DNA of 64,000 nt, from assembly GCA_027494015.1 (NCBI GenBank), contig JAOSJP010000039.1:1-64000 (forward strand). The letters are read 5' to 3'. The DNA is from Anaerolineae bacterium (GTDB taxonomy: Bacteria; Chloroflexota; Anaerolineae; Aggregatilineales; Aggregatilineaceae). Position 1 is the first letter of the stretch. Every line of letters starts with the position of its first letter. Positions 38,325-54,412 of the stretch are shown piece after piece. The notes under the pieces are model-generated. The model saw nothing but the letters and a program-made list of their open reading frames with translations. It had not been told where the DNA came from and ran no database searches. The position numbers and the translations under genes were made by a program.

Positions 38325-38362
38325 AAGCAAACCCCGCCAGGCGGCGGGGTTCTTTGTTGTTA
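38325..38362 (+). terminator. Intrinsic terminator after the 37602 gene
   Basis: ACCCCGCC (38331-38338) pairs with GGCGGGGT (38343-38350) around a 4-base loop, followed by TCTTTGTTGTT. An A-rich stretch on the upstream side could make it bidirectional. Confidence 0.75.
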
Positions 38363-38612
38363 AGGTTATTGGTTATTGGTGGTTGGTTGTTGGTAGAACG
38401 CACTCGGCCTTCACCAAAAACCAAGAACCAGAAACCGTTGTTAAGGTTATTGGTTGTTGGTGGTTGGTTGTTGGTAGACTGCTCACCGCCCGTTGTTAAG
38501 GTTATTGTTATGGTGTTGTGTAAATTAAAAAAAAATTGTTATTTTTTTGTTGGTTGTTGGTGAAATGGTCTAAATTAAAAACAAAACCAAAAACCAAAAA
38601 CCAATCACCCTC
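38363..38612. repeat. Array of GGTTATTGGTT / GGTTGTTGGT direct repeats with three near-identical starts
   Basis: The block GTTGTTAAGGTTATTGGTT occurs at about 38357, 38439 and, shortened, 38494. Complementary ACCAAAAACCAAGAACCA units lie between and after them. The stretch is low in GC compared with the genome and ends in A and T runs at 38525-38600. No gene is present. It resembles short tandemly repeated repetitive DNA described in cyanobacteria. Confidence 0.7.
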
Positions 38613-38613
38613 T

Positions 38614-40119
38614 CTACAGCCCGTAGATGTCCGTGTACTTCTCCTTGAGATAGCGCAGGAACGGCCCCACCTGGATCGGCTCGCCGGTCACGCGCTGAGT
38701 CAGCTCGGCAGGCCAGTATTTGCGCCCGTGCCGGTGAATGTTCTCGCGCAGCCAGTTCAGCAGCGAGCCGAACTCGCCGCGCGCGATGTCGTCCGGGATG
38801 GACGGCACATCTTGCAGCGCCTTGTCCCAATACTGCACCGACAGGAAGTTGCCCAGCGAATAGGTCGGGAAGTAACCGATCAGCCCCGAAGACCAGTGCA
38901 CGTCCTGAAGCACGCCGTGCTTGCCATCGTCTGGTGGGGTGATGCCCAGGTACGCCTCCATCTTGGCGTTCCAGGCATCGCGCAGGTCGCGCACAGGGAG
39001 CCGGCCTTCGAGCAGGTCTTTCTCCAGCTCGAAGCGCAGCATAATATGCAGGTTGTAGGTCACTTCGTCGGCCTCGACGCGGATCAGCGAGCGCGTCACG
39101 GCGTTGATCGCCTTGTAGAACGCTTCCAGGCCGACGCCCGCCAGTTGCTCTGGGAACAGCTTTTGCAGGTCGCCGTAGAAAACGCCCCAGAAGACCCGGC
39201 CCCGCCCGATGATGTTCTCCCACAGGCGCGACTGACTCTCGTGCACGCCCAGCGAGGTGCCCCTGGCCAGGAATGTCCCTTCCAGCAGCGGGCTGACGCC
39301 CTGCTCGTACATGGCGTGCCCCGCTTCGTGGATCGAGCCGAACAGCGCCGAGGGCATCCAGTCTTCGAGATAGCGCGTGGTGATGCGCACGTCGCCAATC
39401 GAGAACCCGGTGGTGAAGGGGTGGACGGACCTGTCCTGACGACCGCGCCTCATATCGTAGCCGATGCGCTCGATCACCTTCAGGCCGAACTCAGCCTGTC
39501 CGGCAACGTCGTACTTCTTGCGTATGGGCGAATCGTCAACGGCGTCGAAGCTGGCGAAGACCTGGGCGACGAAGGGCACCAGCTCGGCGCGCAGCTCGTC
39601 GAACAGGCGCTCGACATCGGCGGTCTTCATGTGCGGCTCGTACTGGTCCAGCAGGGCGTCGTACAGGCGCTCCTGGTAGCCGAGCGCCTCGGCCTCCTGG
39701 CGCTTGAGGTCGAGGATGCGCTCCAGCGTGGGCGCGAACGCCGCAAAGTTGGCCTCCGCGCGCGCCGAAGCCCACACTTCGTGCGCCTGCGACGTGACGC
39801 GAGCCAGCTCAGCCACGAGGGCAGCCGGCACGCGCGTGGCCTGGTCGTAATCGTGCTTGACCACCCGCACCAGTGCCGCCTCGTCGCTGTCGTGGCTCAG
39901 GCCGTTCAGTTGGGCAGCGGCGGCCTCAATCAGCCGTCCGGTTTCTTCAGCGGTGAACTTCTCATGGGCCAGGCGGCTGAGCGTGGCCAGTTGTTCGGCG
40001 CGGGCCGGCGCGCCGCCCGGCGGCATATTCACCTGCTGATCCCAGCCCAGCACCGCGGCTGCGTGGCTGAGGTGCACCACGTCGGCCAAGTGAGTCTTGA
40101 GTTGCTCGATCTTCTCCAT
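38614..40119 (-). CDS. Carboxypeptidase Taq (M32 metallopeptidase)
   Basis: Zinc- or cobalt-dependent carboxypeptidase of 501 residues. The metal motif HEAGH is in FGSIHEAGHAMYEQGV, the additional ligand Glu lies in VHESQSRLWEN, and the family HPF (SVHPFTTGFSIGDVRITTRY) and GxxQDxHW-like (GVLQDVHWSSGLIGYFPTY) motifs are present. ATG 40117-40119 (MEKIEQLKTHLADV) is the start supported by family alignment; an upstream extension was rejected. The gene is intact. It would trim peptides in the cytoplasm. Confidence 0.92.
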   Translation of the reverse strand: MEKIEQLKTHLADVVHLSHAAAVLGWDQQVNMPPGGAPARAEQLATLSRLAHEKFTAEETGRLIEAAAAQLNGLSHDSDEAALVRVVKHDYDQATRVPAALVAELARVTSQAHEVWASARAEANFAAFAPTLERILDLKRQEAEALGYQERLYDALLDQYEPHMKTADVERLFDELRAELVPFVAQVFASFDAVDDSPIRKKYDVAGQAEFGLKVIERIGYDMRRGRQDRSVHPFTTGFSIGDVRITTRYLEDWMPSALFGSIHEAGHAMYEQGVSPLLEGTFLARGTSLGVHESQSRLWENIIGRGRVFWGVFYGDLQKLFPEQLAGVGLEAFYKAINAVTRSLIRVEADEVTYNLHIMLRFELEKDLLEGRLPVRDLRDAWNAKMEAYLGITPPDDGKHGVLQDVHWSSGLIGYFPTYSLGNFLSVQYWDKALQDVPSIPDDIARGEFGSLLNWLRENIHRHGRKYWPAELTQRVTGEPIQVGPFLRYLKEKYTDIYGL

Positions 40120-40261
40120 AGGGTATGCGCTCTCGCTTTCCGTGCTCCTGTCAAGCGGACAGCGCCCGCCAGTCGGCCGGCGGGCGAAGCTCAGTTCGTC
40201 ACAGCAGAGACTAACGAACAATCGGCCAGAGGGCAAACAACGAGACAGCGGCGCGCCGTCC

Positions 40262-40354
40262 TACCTCACCCCCAGTCTCGCTGCGCTCGGCTTGCCCCCT
40301 CTCCATCATGGAGAGGGGGGGCGCGGCGCGTCAGCGCCGCGCGGGGGTGAGGTA
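40262..40354. repeat. Palindromic intergenic element with TACCTCACCCCC ends
   Basis: TACCTCACCCCC at 40262-40273 is inverted at 40343-40354, with an internal hairpin around CTCTCCATCATGGAGAG. It continues into AAACCAGGGCGCAGCAGAG, the tail also found near 31520 and 33072. Confidence 0.7.
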
Positions 40355-40386
40355 AACCAGGGCGCAGCAGAGGGTCACCCCTACGC

Positions 40387-40420
40387 CAGACTTCCGAAGT
40401 TTCCGAAACTTCGGAAGTCT
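40387..40420. repeat. Near-perfect palindrome, AGACTTCCGAAGTTTC family
   Basis: AGACTTCCGAAGTTTC is inverted directly after one central base. The same palindrome, perfect, occurs at 63227-63260. It could form a cruciform or act as a bidirectional terminator. Confidence 0.75.
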
Positions 40421-40482
40421 TTTCCGGTGACAACGTCTCCCGCCGAATTGCCTTCTGGCCCCGGCTGCGCGATACTGGTAAC

Positions 40483-40575
40483 CGGCAACCGATCACTAAC
40501 AACCAACAACCAACAACCGATCACTGACAACCGACCCCTGATCACTGATCACTGACAACTGATTACTGACAGCGG
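40483..40575. repeat. Short direct repeats (CAACCAACAACC / ATCACTGACAACTG type)
   Basis: Units such as CTAACAACCAACAACCAACA and GATCACTGATCACTGACAAC fill the region before the beta-helix gene. They are the complement-type relatives of the arrays at 25466 and 38363. Confidence 0.65.
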
Positions 40576-40593
40576 TCACTCTAGCGAGGTGAG

Positions 40594-41973
40594 ATGATGC
40601 GCCGGTTCCGCAAGCTGCGCCGCTTCGTGATCGAGGAGAACCATCTGATTGCGCCGTTCAATGAGCCGGCGCGCGATCTGAGCATCCTCAACAAGCCGCT
40701 CAAGATTCACCACGCCGACGTGCTCGGCGCGCTATGCGGCCCGGCCAGCGTCGAGCCGCCTCTGACCTCGATTCACGACCTGGCCCGGCTGGCCGAGCGT
40801 GGCGATGAATTGATCGTCTACCGCGACAACCTGTACTTCGACGAGGAGTTCTTCGGCGCGTTCTACGACCAGGCGCGCGCCAGCGGCGTCCCCGGTCGGG
40901 CGGCGCTGCCTGCCGATGATGCCGCCTGGCTGAAGTATGCCGTCCCGCTGTCGCGGCTCAAGCCGGTGGGCGACGGCGCATCGCTCTACTACCCGCTCGA
41001 TCTATGGTACTTCCCCGCCGGCTATGCCGAGCCGCACAAGTGGCAGCCCATCCCCATTGCCAGCGACTGCAAGGAGATCGGCTACTACAACGTGCCGGAT
41101 TCGATGGCCAATCTGCGCCCCGCCGCCACCGAAGGGGAGATCGCGCGCGACCTGGACCTGACGCATCTGCTCACCGAGCGCACCTGCCTGTCCATTGATA
41201 GCTGGGTGCACCTCTACTTCGCCAACGTCATCCTGGGCGTATTCTCACGCGGCAAGCGTTTCGAAAGGCGCATCACCGAGCACAATCTGCTGGCGCTGCG
41301 GATGCTCTGGCGGGCCATCGTCGAGCAGAAGCAGGTGCTCACCTGCTCCGAGGTGGTGAAGGTGGGCGAGGGCACGACGATTGATCCGTCGGCGGTCATC
41401 CTCGGCCCGACAACCATCGGGCGCAACTGCGCCATCGGGCCGGGCGTGGTCATAGACAACTCGGTCATCGGCGATAATGTGAATATCGCCCAGGGCTGCC
41501 AGATCATGCTGAGCGTGGTGGGCAGCCACTGCTTTTTGCCCTTCCGGGCGGCGCTGTTCATGTCCACGATCATGGAATACTCGATCATCGCCCAGAACAC
41601 GTGCATCCAGATGGGCGTCATCGGGCGCAACAGCTTCGTCGGCGCGGGGACAACCTTCACCGACTTCAACCTGCTGCCCGTGCCGTTGCGCGCGCTGAAC
41701 GCTTACGACCAGTTGGAAGACACCGGTCAGCCTGTCCTGGGAAGCTGCGTCGGCCACAACGCGCGCCTGGGAACGGGGCTGGTCGTCATGCCCGCCCGCG
41801 TGATCGAGTCGGATGTGGTGTTGTTTGCCTCGCCAGAGCGCCGGGTGATCAACCGCAACGTCAGCTACGAGGAGAGCGATCATCACAAGGTGCGCGTCTC
41901 CGTCGCCAAACAGCACCGGCGGCGCTATCCGCGCGTGGCCGAATCCGAAGAAGCGTTCCTGGAGCCGTGGTAG
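40594..41973 (+). CDS. Left-handed beta-helix (hexapeptide repeat) protein, GlmU-C-like
   Basis: Protein of 459 residues. The first 230 residues are not recognised (FVIEENHLIAPFNEPARDLS, then SLYYPLDLWYFPAGYAEPHK). The second half has hexapeptide repeats: GEGTTIDPSAVILGPTTIG, NCAIGPGVVIDNSVIGDNVN and GVIGRNSFVGAGTTFTDFNL, forming a left-handed beta-helix as in acyl- and nucleotidyl-transferases. A catalytic His typical of such acyltransferases may be in VVGSHCFLP. ATG 40594 follows GAGGTGAG. The next gene, an acyl-ACP reductase homologue, starts 15 bp later, so both should work together, perhaps in lipid or aldehyde metabolism. The exact reaction is unknown. Confidence 0.7.
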   Translation: MMRRFRKLRRFVIEENHLIAPFNEPARDLSILNKPLKIHHADVLGALCGPASVEPPLTSIHDLARLAERGDELIVYRDNLYFDEEFFGAFYDQARASGVPGRAALPADDAAWLKYAVPLSRLKPVGDGASLYYPLDLWYFPAGYAEPHKWQPIPIASDCKEIGYYNVPDSMANLRPAATEGEIARDLDLTHLLTERTCLSIDSWVHLYFANVILGVFSRGKRFERRITEHNLLALRMLWRAIVEQKQVLTCSEVVKVGEGTTIDPSAVILGPTTIGRNCAIGPGVVIDNSVIGDNVNIAQGCQIMLSVVGSHCFLPFRAALFMSTIMEYSIIAQNTCIQMGVIGRNSFVGAGTTFTDFNLLPVPLRALNAYDQLEDTGQPVLGSCVGHNARLGTGLVVMPARVIESDVVLFASPERRVINRNVSYEESDHHKVRVSVAKQHRRRYPRVAESEEAFLEPW

Positions 41974-41988
41974 TGCCCACCCGAAACT

Positions 41989-43071
41989 ATGAGCGACACC
42001 GACACCTTCGCCTTCATCATCCATCCCATTGATCCCAAGTCCGATGTCGCTCGCAAATACCCGCTGCTGGGCAAGGTGCTGAGCGAAGGACAGATCAACT
42101 TCTTCTCGCGTTTCTTCCCCCCGGTGTACATCTCCGAGATCAGCGGCGTGCGCTCGGCGGCGACGGGCCGAGAGGCGCGCGGCTGGTTCATCGCCTGCCC
42201 CTTCACGCCCAAGACCATGCTTCGCCTGCCGGTGGAGACGGTCTACCGCAAAGTCGTCGCCTGCGGGCGCATGGCCGAGCGGCTGGGTGCGCGCATCCTG
42301 GGGCTGGGCGCGTACACGTCGGTGGTGGGCGACGCCGGCGAGACGATTGCCCGGCGGCTGGCCGTCCCCGTCACCACTGGCGACGCTTACACGGTCACCA
42401 TGGCTGTCGCAGCGGTGCGCGAGGCGGCGCGCCGCATGGAGCTGAGCATGGATGAGTCTACGGCGGCGGTTGTGGGAGCGACCGGCGTGATCGGGCGGGT
42501 GTGCGCGCAAATCCTGGCCCGCGAAGTGCCGGAGCTAATCCTGATCGGGCGTCGCTCAGAGTTGCTGGCCGACGTGCACGCGCAATGCAGCGGACAGCGA
42601 GCGCGCGTGCGCAGCGGGACCGACCTGGGCGCGCTGGACGAGGCCGACCTGGTGCTGACCGTGACCAGCGCCGCCACCGCTGTGATCCAGCCGGAGCATC
42701 TCAAGCCGGGCGCGGTGGTGTGCGACGTGGCCCGCCCGCGCGACGTGGCGCGGCGCGTGGCCGAGGTGCGCGACGATGTGCTGGTCATTGACGGCGGGAT
42801 GGTCGAGGTGCCAGGGCCGGTGAACTTTGGCTTCGATTTCGGGTTTCCGCCGGGCAAAGCCTACGCCTGCATGGCCGAGACGATGGCTTTGGCCCTGGAA
42901 GGGCGCTATGAAGACTACAGCGTGGGTAAGCAGATCACGCTGGCCCAGGTGGAGGAAATCGGCGCGATTGCGGCGCGACACGGCTTCCGCCTGAGCGGTT
43001 TTCGCAGCTTCGAGCGCATTGTCACCGACGCGCAGATCGCCGCCGTGCGCGAGCGGGCGCGGCGAGCGTAG
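41989..43071 (+). CDS. Long-chain acyl-ACP reductase (AAR)-like protein
   Basis: NAD(P)-dependent reductase related to cyanobacterial acyl-ACP reductase, the first enzyme of alkane synthesis. Shared blocks are LGLGAYTSVVGD, PVTTGDAYTVTMAVAAVREA, the Rossmann glycines in AAVVGATGVIGRVCAQIL, VIDGGMVEVPGP and KAYACMAETMALALEG. Counting from ATG 41989, the Cys in AYACMAE is residue 294, the position of the catalytic acyl-carrying Cys in Synechococcus AAR. The end (QITLAQVEEIGAIAARHGF) also matches. It has 360 residues against about 340. No aldehyde deformylating oxygenase gene is nearby, so the product may be an aldehyde or alcohol used elsewhere. Activity is inferred. Confidence 0.75.
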   Translation: MSDTDTFAFIIHPIDPKSDVARKYPLLGKVLSEGQINFFSRFFPPVYISEISGVRSAATGREARGWFIACPFTPKTMLRLPVETVYRKVVACGRMAERLGARILGLGAYTSVVGDAGETIARRLAVPVTTGDAYTVTMAVAAVREAARRMELSMDESTAAVVGATGVIGRVCAQILAREVPELILIGRRSELLADVHAQCSGQRARVRSGTDLGALDEADLVLTVTSAATAVIQPEHLKPGAVVCDVARPRDVARRVAEVRDDVLVIDGGMVEVPGPVNFGFDFGFPPGKAYACMAETMALALEGRYEDYSVGKQITLAQVEEIGAIAARHGFRLSGFRSFERIVTDAQIAAVRERARRA

Positions 43072-43141
43072 CGGGGGCGTGCCCCTGGCGGAAACTTTGC
43101 CTTGATTGCCCTTGCTTGGCCCCCCGCTCCGTTAGCGATAC

Positions 43142-43190
43142 TGTTGGCGAAATGCCCTCGTAGGGGCGTATTGCAGTACGCTCCTACCCG
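43142..43190. repeat. Hairpin element, TGTTGGCGAA/GTAGGGGCG family (right end missing)
   Basis: TGTTGGCGAA at 43142-43151, the terminal repeat of the elements at 53955 and 59288, precedes CGTAGGGGCGTATTGCAGTA and CGCTCCTACC. The right terminal repeat is absent. The 43072-43446 gap has no gene; a TATAGT at 43325 may be a -10. Confidence 0.6.
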
Positions 43191-43446
43191 GCAGGCAGGT
43201 TTTGCCCACCCCCGCGTGGCCCTCTGAGAGAATCCTCATGAAAATTGTGTGAAACCTGCCTGATCGGCTCGCCGCCTACGGGACAGACTGTGGCGCTGAG
43301 GCTGTCCTATCTGCGTTCTCATGGTATAGTGGGGCTGCCAGCGAGTCAGCATGGCGCACGCCAGGCCCCGGCAGGCAAGCGTGCCAGCAGCGTGCGACAT
43401 TTTCGCTTGCCAGATGCGGCCCCACCTACGGGAAGGATGCACAGGG

Positions 43447-44355
43447 ATGGGCAAGGGCAGAATCCTGGTCGTGGAAGACGACTTCGACATCTCGAACATG
43501 CTGCGTATCTACTTCAGCGGGCAGGGCTACGAGGTTCAGGTCGCGCCGCGCGGCGGCGATGTGCTGCAGCTCACGCGCAAGCAGCTTCCCCAGCTCATCG
43601 TGCTGGACATCATGCTGCCCGACATGAACGGCTATGATGTCTGCCGCCAGCTTCGCTCGACGACGCGCACCAGCCACATCCCGATCATCTTCCTGACGCA
43701 GAAAGACGAGCGCAGCGACAAGATCGCCGGCCTGGAACTGGGGGCCGACGATTACATCACCAAGCCGTTCGACATCGAGGAGCTGAAGCTGCGCGTCAAG
43801 AACCAGATCGAGCGCGCCGCGCGTGACCACTACACCGACCCCAACAGCGGCCTGCCCAGCAGCGGCCTGATCGAAGAGAAGCTGCGCGAGGTCATGCGCG
43901 AAGACAAGACCTGGGCCTATCTGGACATCCGCCTGCAACACTACGAGGCGTTCAAGGATGTCTACGGGTTCGTGGCCGCCAACGACGTGCTGCGGTTCAT
44001 GGCGCTGCTGGTGGGCGAAGTGCTCGACGAGCTGGGCACGCCGGAGGATTTCGCCGGACACGCTGGCAGCGACAGCTTTGTGATCATCACCTATTCCGGC
44101 AAAGCCGAGGCCATGCTCAGGCGGCTGACCGAGCGCTTCGCCGAAGAAGTCCAGACGCATTACTCCTTCATTGACCGCGAGCGCGGTTTTATGATGAAAG
44201 ATAACGACAAGATGCCTTTGATGGCTCTGGCTATCGGCTGGGTCAGCAATGCGACGCGGCAGTTCGCCGACATCCGCGAGATCACCGAGATGGCTGCCGA
44301 GAGCCGCCGGCATGGGGGGGCCGGCGCGCAGGCAGCGATCACCACCGAATGGTAG
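43447..44355 (+). CDS. Response regulator with degenerate GGDEF-like output domain
   Basis: An N-terminal receiver carries RILVVEDDFDISNMLRIYF, the phospho-acceptor Asp in LIVLDIMLPDMNG and the Lys in YITKPFDIEEL. The C-terminal half resembles a diguanylate cyclase fold (AYLDIRLQHYEAFKDVYGF) but the GGDEF loop is replaced by HAGSDSFVIIT, so catalysis is unlikely. ATG 43447 (MGKGRILVVED) is chosen from homology; a longer frame extends upstream. The gene lies 63 bp before the giant kinase gene, and is a good candidate partner for it. Confidence 0.85.
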   Translation: MGKGRILVVEDDFDISNMLRIYFSGQGYEVQVAPRGGDVLQLTRKQLPQLIVLDIMLPDMNGYDVCRQLRSTTRTSHIPIIFLTQKDERSDKIAGLELGADDYITKPFDIEELKLRVKNQIERAARDHYTDPNSGLPSSGLIEEKLREVMREDKTWAYLDIRLQHYEAFKDVYGFVAANDVLRFMALLVGEVLDELGTPEDFAGHAGSDSFVIITYSGKAEAMLRRLTERFAEEVQTHYSFIDRERGFMMKDNDKMPLMALAIGWVSNATRQFADIREITEMAAESRRHGGAGAQAAITTEW

Positions 44356-44418
44356 CGCGCCGCGCGCCCTTCGCCCTCGACCGCGCAGCGACACCTGAGA
44401 GTGCGCGAGCGATGACAG

Positions 44419-52410
<7,992 letters not shown>

Positions 52411-52411
<1 letters not shown>

Positions 52412-52812
52412 TGGTTGTGCCGATGGCTCGCATATTGATTGCCGAGGACGAACGCGACATCCGCGACTTGATCGAGTTCACGCTGAAGTTCGGAGGCCAT
52501 GAAGTGATCATGGCGCGCAACGGGGCGGAAGCGGTCGAGCTGGCTCCCCAGCACAAGCCCGACCTCATTCTGCTCGACGTGCGCATGCCGCGCATGACCG
52601 GCTACGAGGCGTGCCGCGCCATCAAGGCCCTCGACGGGCTGAAGGACACCCCTGTGGTCTTCCTCTCGGCTAAGGGGCAGCAGAACGAGATGGAGTCCGG
52701 CATGGAGGCGGGGGCCTACGACTACATCCTCAAGCCATTTGCGCCGGATCATCTGAACGGGCGAGTCAATGAGATTCTGGCGAAATCGAAGAAACCACCT
52801 GAGCAAAGCTGA
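52411..52812 (+). CDS. Single-domain response regulator
   Basis: Receiver-only protein of about 133 residues. Acidic pocket is in RILIAEDERDIRDL, the phospho-Asp in LILLDVRMPRMTGYEACRA and the Lys in DYILKPFAPDHL. The ATG at 52411 overlaps the kinase stop codon (TGATG), which couples their translation; a second ATG at 52423 sits nearer the homology start. It is probably the cognate receiver of the twelve-GAF kinase. The output is unknown because no effector domain is attached. Confidence 0.9.
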
Positions 52813-52836
52813 GCCTGGCTGCCCGCGAGACACGGC

Positions 52837-53904
52837 ATGAGCGCAATCACAATAGACGGCGAGCTGGTACATTATGAAGTGCTGGGGCGTGGCCGCCCGG
52901 TCATCCTGCTGCACGGCTGGCTCGGCTCGTGGCGCTACTGGGTGCCGGCCATGCAGCACCTCAGCATGAAGTACCGCGTCTACGCGCTCGACCTGTGGGG
53001 CTTCGGCGACTCCGCGCGCAACCCGGCGCGCTACCACTTCGCTGCGCAATCGGAACTGGTGACCGAGTTCATGGCTCAGCTTGGCATCGTGAAGGCGGCG
53101 CTGGTCGGGCACGACCTGGGCGCGGCGATTGCGGCGCACCTGGCCGCCCAACACGCTGACCGCGTGCCACGCCTGCTGACGGTCTGTCCGCCGCTGTTCG
53201 ATCTGCCAGAGCGCCCTCCTAACTCCGGGCGAGCGGGCGCGCCGTCGCTCCCCGCCCCGACTGCATCCCCCGTGCGCCGGCCGTCGTCACCCCCTGGCGA
53301 CGACGGAATGGGTTTGGGGGCGGCGCTGGAACAGACAGCGCGCGCCATCGGCGAGGCGCGGCTGGCCGCCGCCTCCGGCAAACCCTCACTCAACGGTGCG
53401 GTTTCTGCCTTGCCCGCGACCGATGCGCCCGGCGCCCCGCCCGCCGGGGACTCCGCCTCCAGGCGGCCCGCGCCGCGCCCCAACCCGCTCAAGGCGCACC
53501 TGGCCACGCACGACCGGCTGGAATTGCTCAAGCAGCACGTCGAGGCCGGGCCGGATCAGGATAAGCTGCGCATCGAGATCGAAAGGACCGACCCGCTGGC
53601 TTTCACCGCCAGCCTGGACGCCTTCGACGCGGTGGACACGCTGCACGATCTGCGCGCGCTGACCGCGCCCACTGTGCTGGTCTATGGCGACAAGGACTCA
53701 CTGTTGCCGGCTCCGGCGAAGAAGATGCTCGCCGCGCTGACCGACGGGCGCGCCGCCTTCGGCGTGATGTCGCTGGCCGGGACGCGGCACTTCCCCATGC
53801 TGGAGGATGGCGCGGCTTTCTCGCGGCTGCTGATGGCCTTCCTCGAAGCGCCGGACGTGACCAAAATCGCGCTGAAGGACCAGTGGGTGCGCCGCGTGCG
53901 CTGA
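52837..53904 (+). CDS. Alpha/beta hydrolase with Asp nucleophile (epoxide-hydrolase/dehalogenase-like) and low-complexity insert
   Basis: Hydrolase of 355 residues. The oxyanion region is ILLHGWLGSWRYW and the nucleophile elbow is LVGHDLGAAIAAH: GxDxG, as in epoxide hydrolases and haloalkane dehalogenases, not Ser. The acid is likely in LVYGDKDSLLP and the His in AGTRHFPMLED. Between about residues 127 and 215 the cap region is a Pro/Ala/Ser-rich low-complexity stretch (GRAGAPSLPAPTASP), unusual for the fold. Sequence around it is in frame and codon use is normal, so it seems genuine. It starts 24 bp after the response regulator and may be co-transcribed. Confidence 0.82.
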   Translation: MSAITIDGELVHYEVLGRGRPVILLHGWLGSWRYWVPAMQHLSMKYRVYALDLWGFGDSARNPARYHFAAQSELVTEFMAQLGIVKAALVGHDLGAAIAAHLAAQHADRVPRLLTVCPPLFDLPERPPNSGRAGAPSLPAPTASPVRRPSSPPGDDGMGLGAALEQTARAIGEARLAAASGKPSLNGAVSALPATDAPGAPPAGDSASRRPAPRPNPLKAHLATHDRLELLKQHVEAGPDQDKLRIEIERTDPLAFTASLDAFDAVDTLHDLRALTAPTVLVYGDKDSLLPAPAKKMLAALTDGRAAFGVMSLAGTRHFPMLEDGAAFSRLLMAFLEAPDVTKIALKDQWVRRVR

Positions 53905-53954
53905 TACGTCCAGGAAGTCTGGCCTGCTCCCCTTTCCCTGTTTGTGCAAGGCAC

Positions 53955-54031
53955 TGTTGGCGAAATGTCCGCGTAGGGGCGGGTTTACAAACCCGCCCCT
54001 ACAAAACCGGTGCGTGCTCAGTTCGCCAACA
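53955..54031. mobile_element. MITE-like 77-bp element with TGTTGGCGAA terminal inverted repeats
   Basis: TGTTGGCGAA (53955-53964) is perfectly inverted at 54022-54031. The centre is a hairpin GTAGGGGCGGGTTTAC / AAACCCGCCCCTAC. A second complete copy lies at 59288-59363. The surrounding gap 53905-54131 also has a decayed CCCTTTCC palindrome (54065-54112) and no gene. Confidence 0.7.
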
Positions 54032-54131
54032 CCATCGCGTGGGGGGAAGCGGAAATGCGCTGAGCCTGCTCCCCTTTCCCTGCTTGCGGGGAAAGGGGCC
54101 GGGGGATAGGGGTTGGAGGTGTGTGTACGCT

Positions 54132-54311
54132 CTAGGAGGAGCGCCGCTGCTCCTCAGCGATCTCCGCTTCCAGCCGCGCGATCTCTTCCTGTTGCCCGCG
54201 CAGGGCGCGGAAACGCACGGCCATCGAGGCGATCATCAGCGCCAGGATGAGGGCCATCGCCGCATAACCCAGCGCCATGTATTCCGGGTACTTGCCAAAA
54301 TCGAAGTCCAT
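54132..54311 (-). CDS. ccmD: CcmD-like small membrane protein of the haem exporter
   Basis: A 59-residue protein with one transmembrane helix (GYAAMALILALMIASMAVRF) and a short charged coiled tail (GQQEEIARLEAEIAEEQRR). Length, topology and position directly after ccmC match CcmD, which stabilises the CcmABC complex and helps release haem-loaded CcmE. ATG 54309-54311 was selected; longer frames run through the heptamer array upstream. Sequence conservation in this family is low, so the call rests mainly on context. Confidence 0.75.
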   Translation of the reverse strand: MDFDFGKYPEYMALGYAAMALILALMIASMAVRFRALRGQQEEIARLEAEIAEEQRRSS

Positions 54312-54347
54312 CGTCCATCTCCTCAGCGCCCACAACTCCGGCTGGAT

Positions 54348-54408
54348 AACCCACAATCCGCAATCCGCAATCCGCAATCCGCAATTCGCAATCCGCAATC
54401 CGTCTTCC
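54348..54408. repeat. Heptamer array (CAATCCG) between ccmC and ccmD
   Basis: About seven consecutive 7-bp units CAATCCG with one CAATTCG variant. It is the complement of the GCGGATT array at 33001-33035. Short tandemly repeated sequences of this kind are known in cyanobacteria. Confidence 0.8.
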
Positions 54409-54412
54409 GTGC

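Noticed and set aside
38363..38612. Possible CRISPR array
   Set aside because: Units are short, degenerate and directly abutting, spacers of even length are missing, and no cas genes are present.
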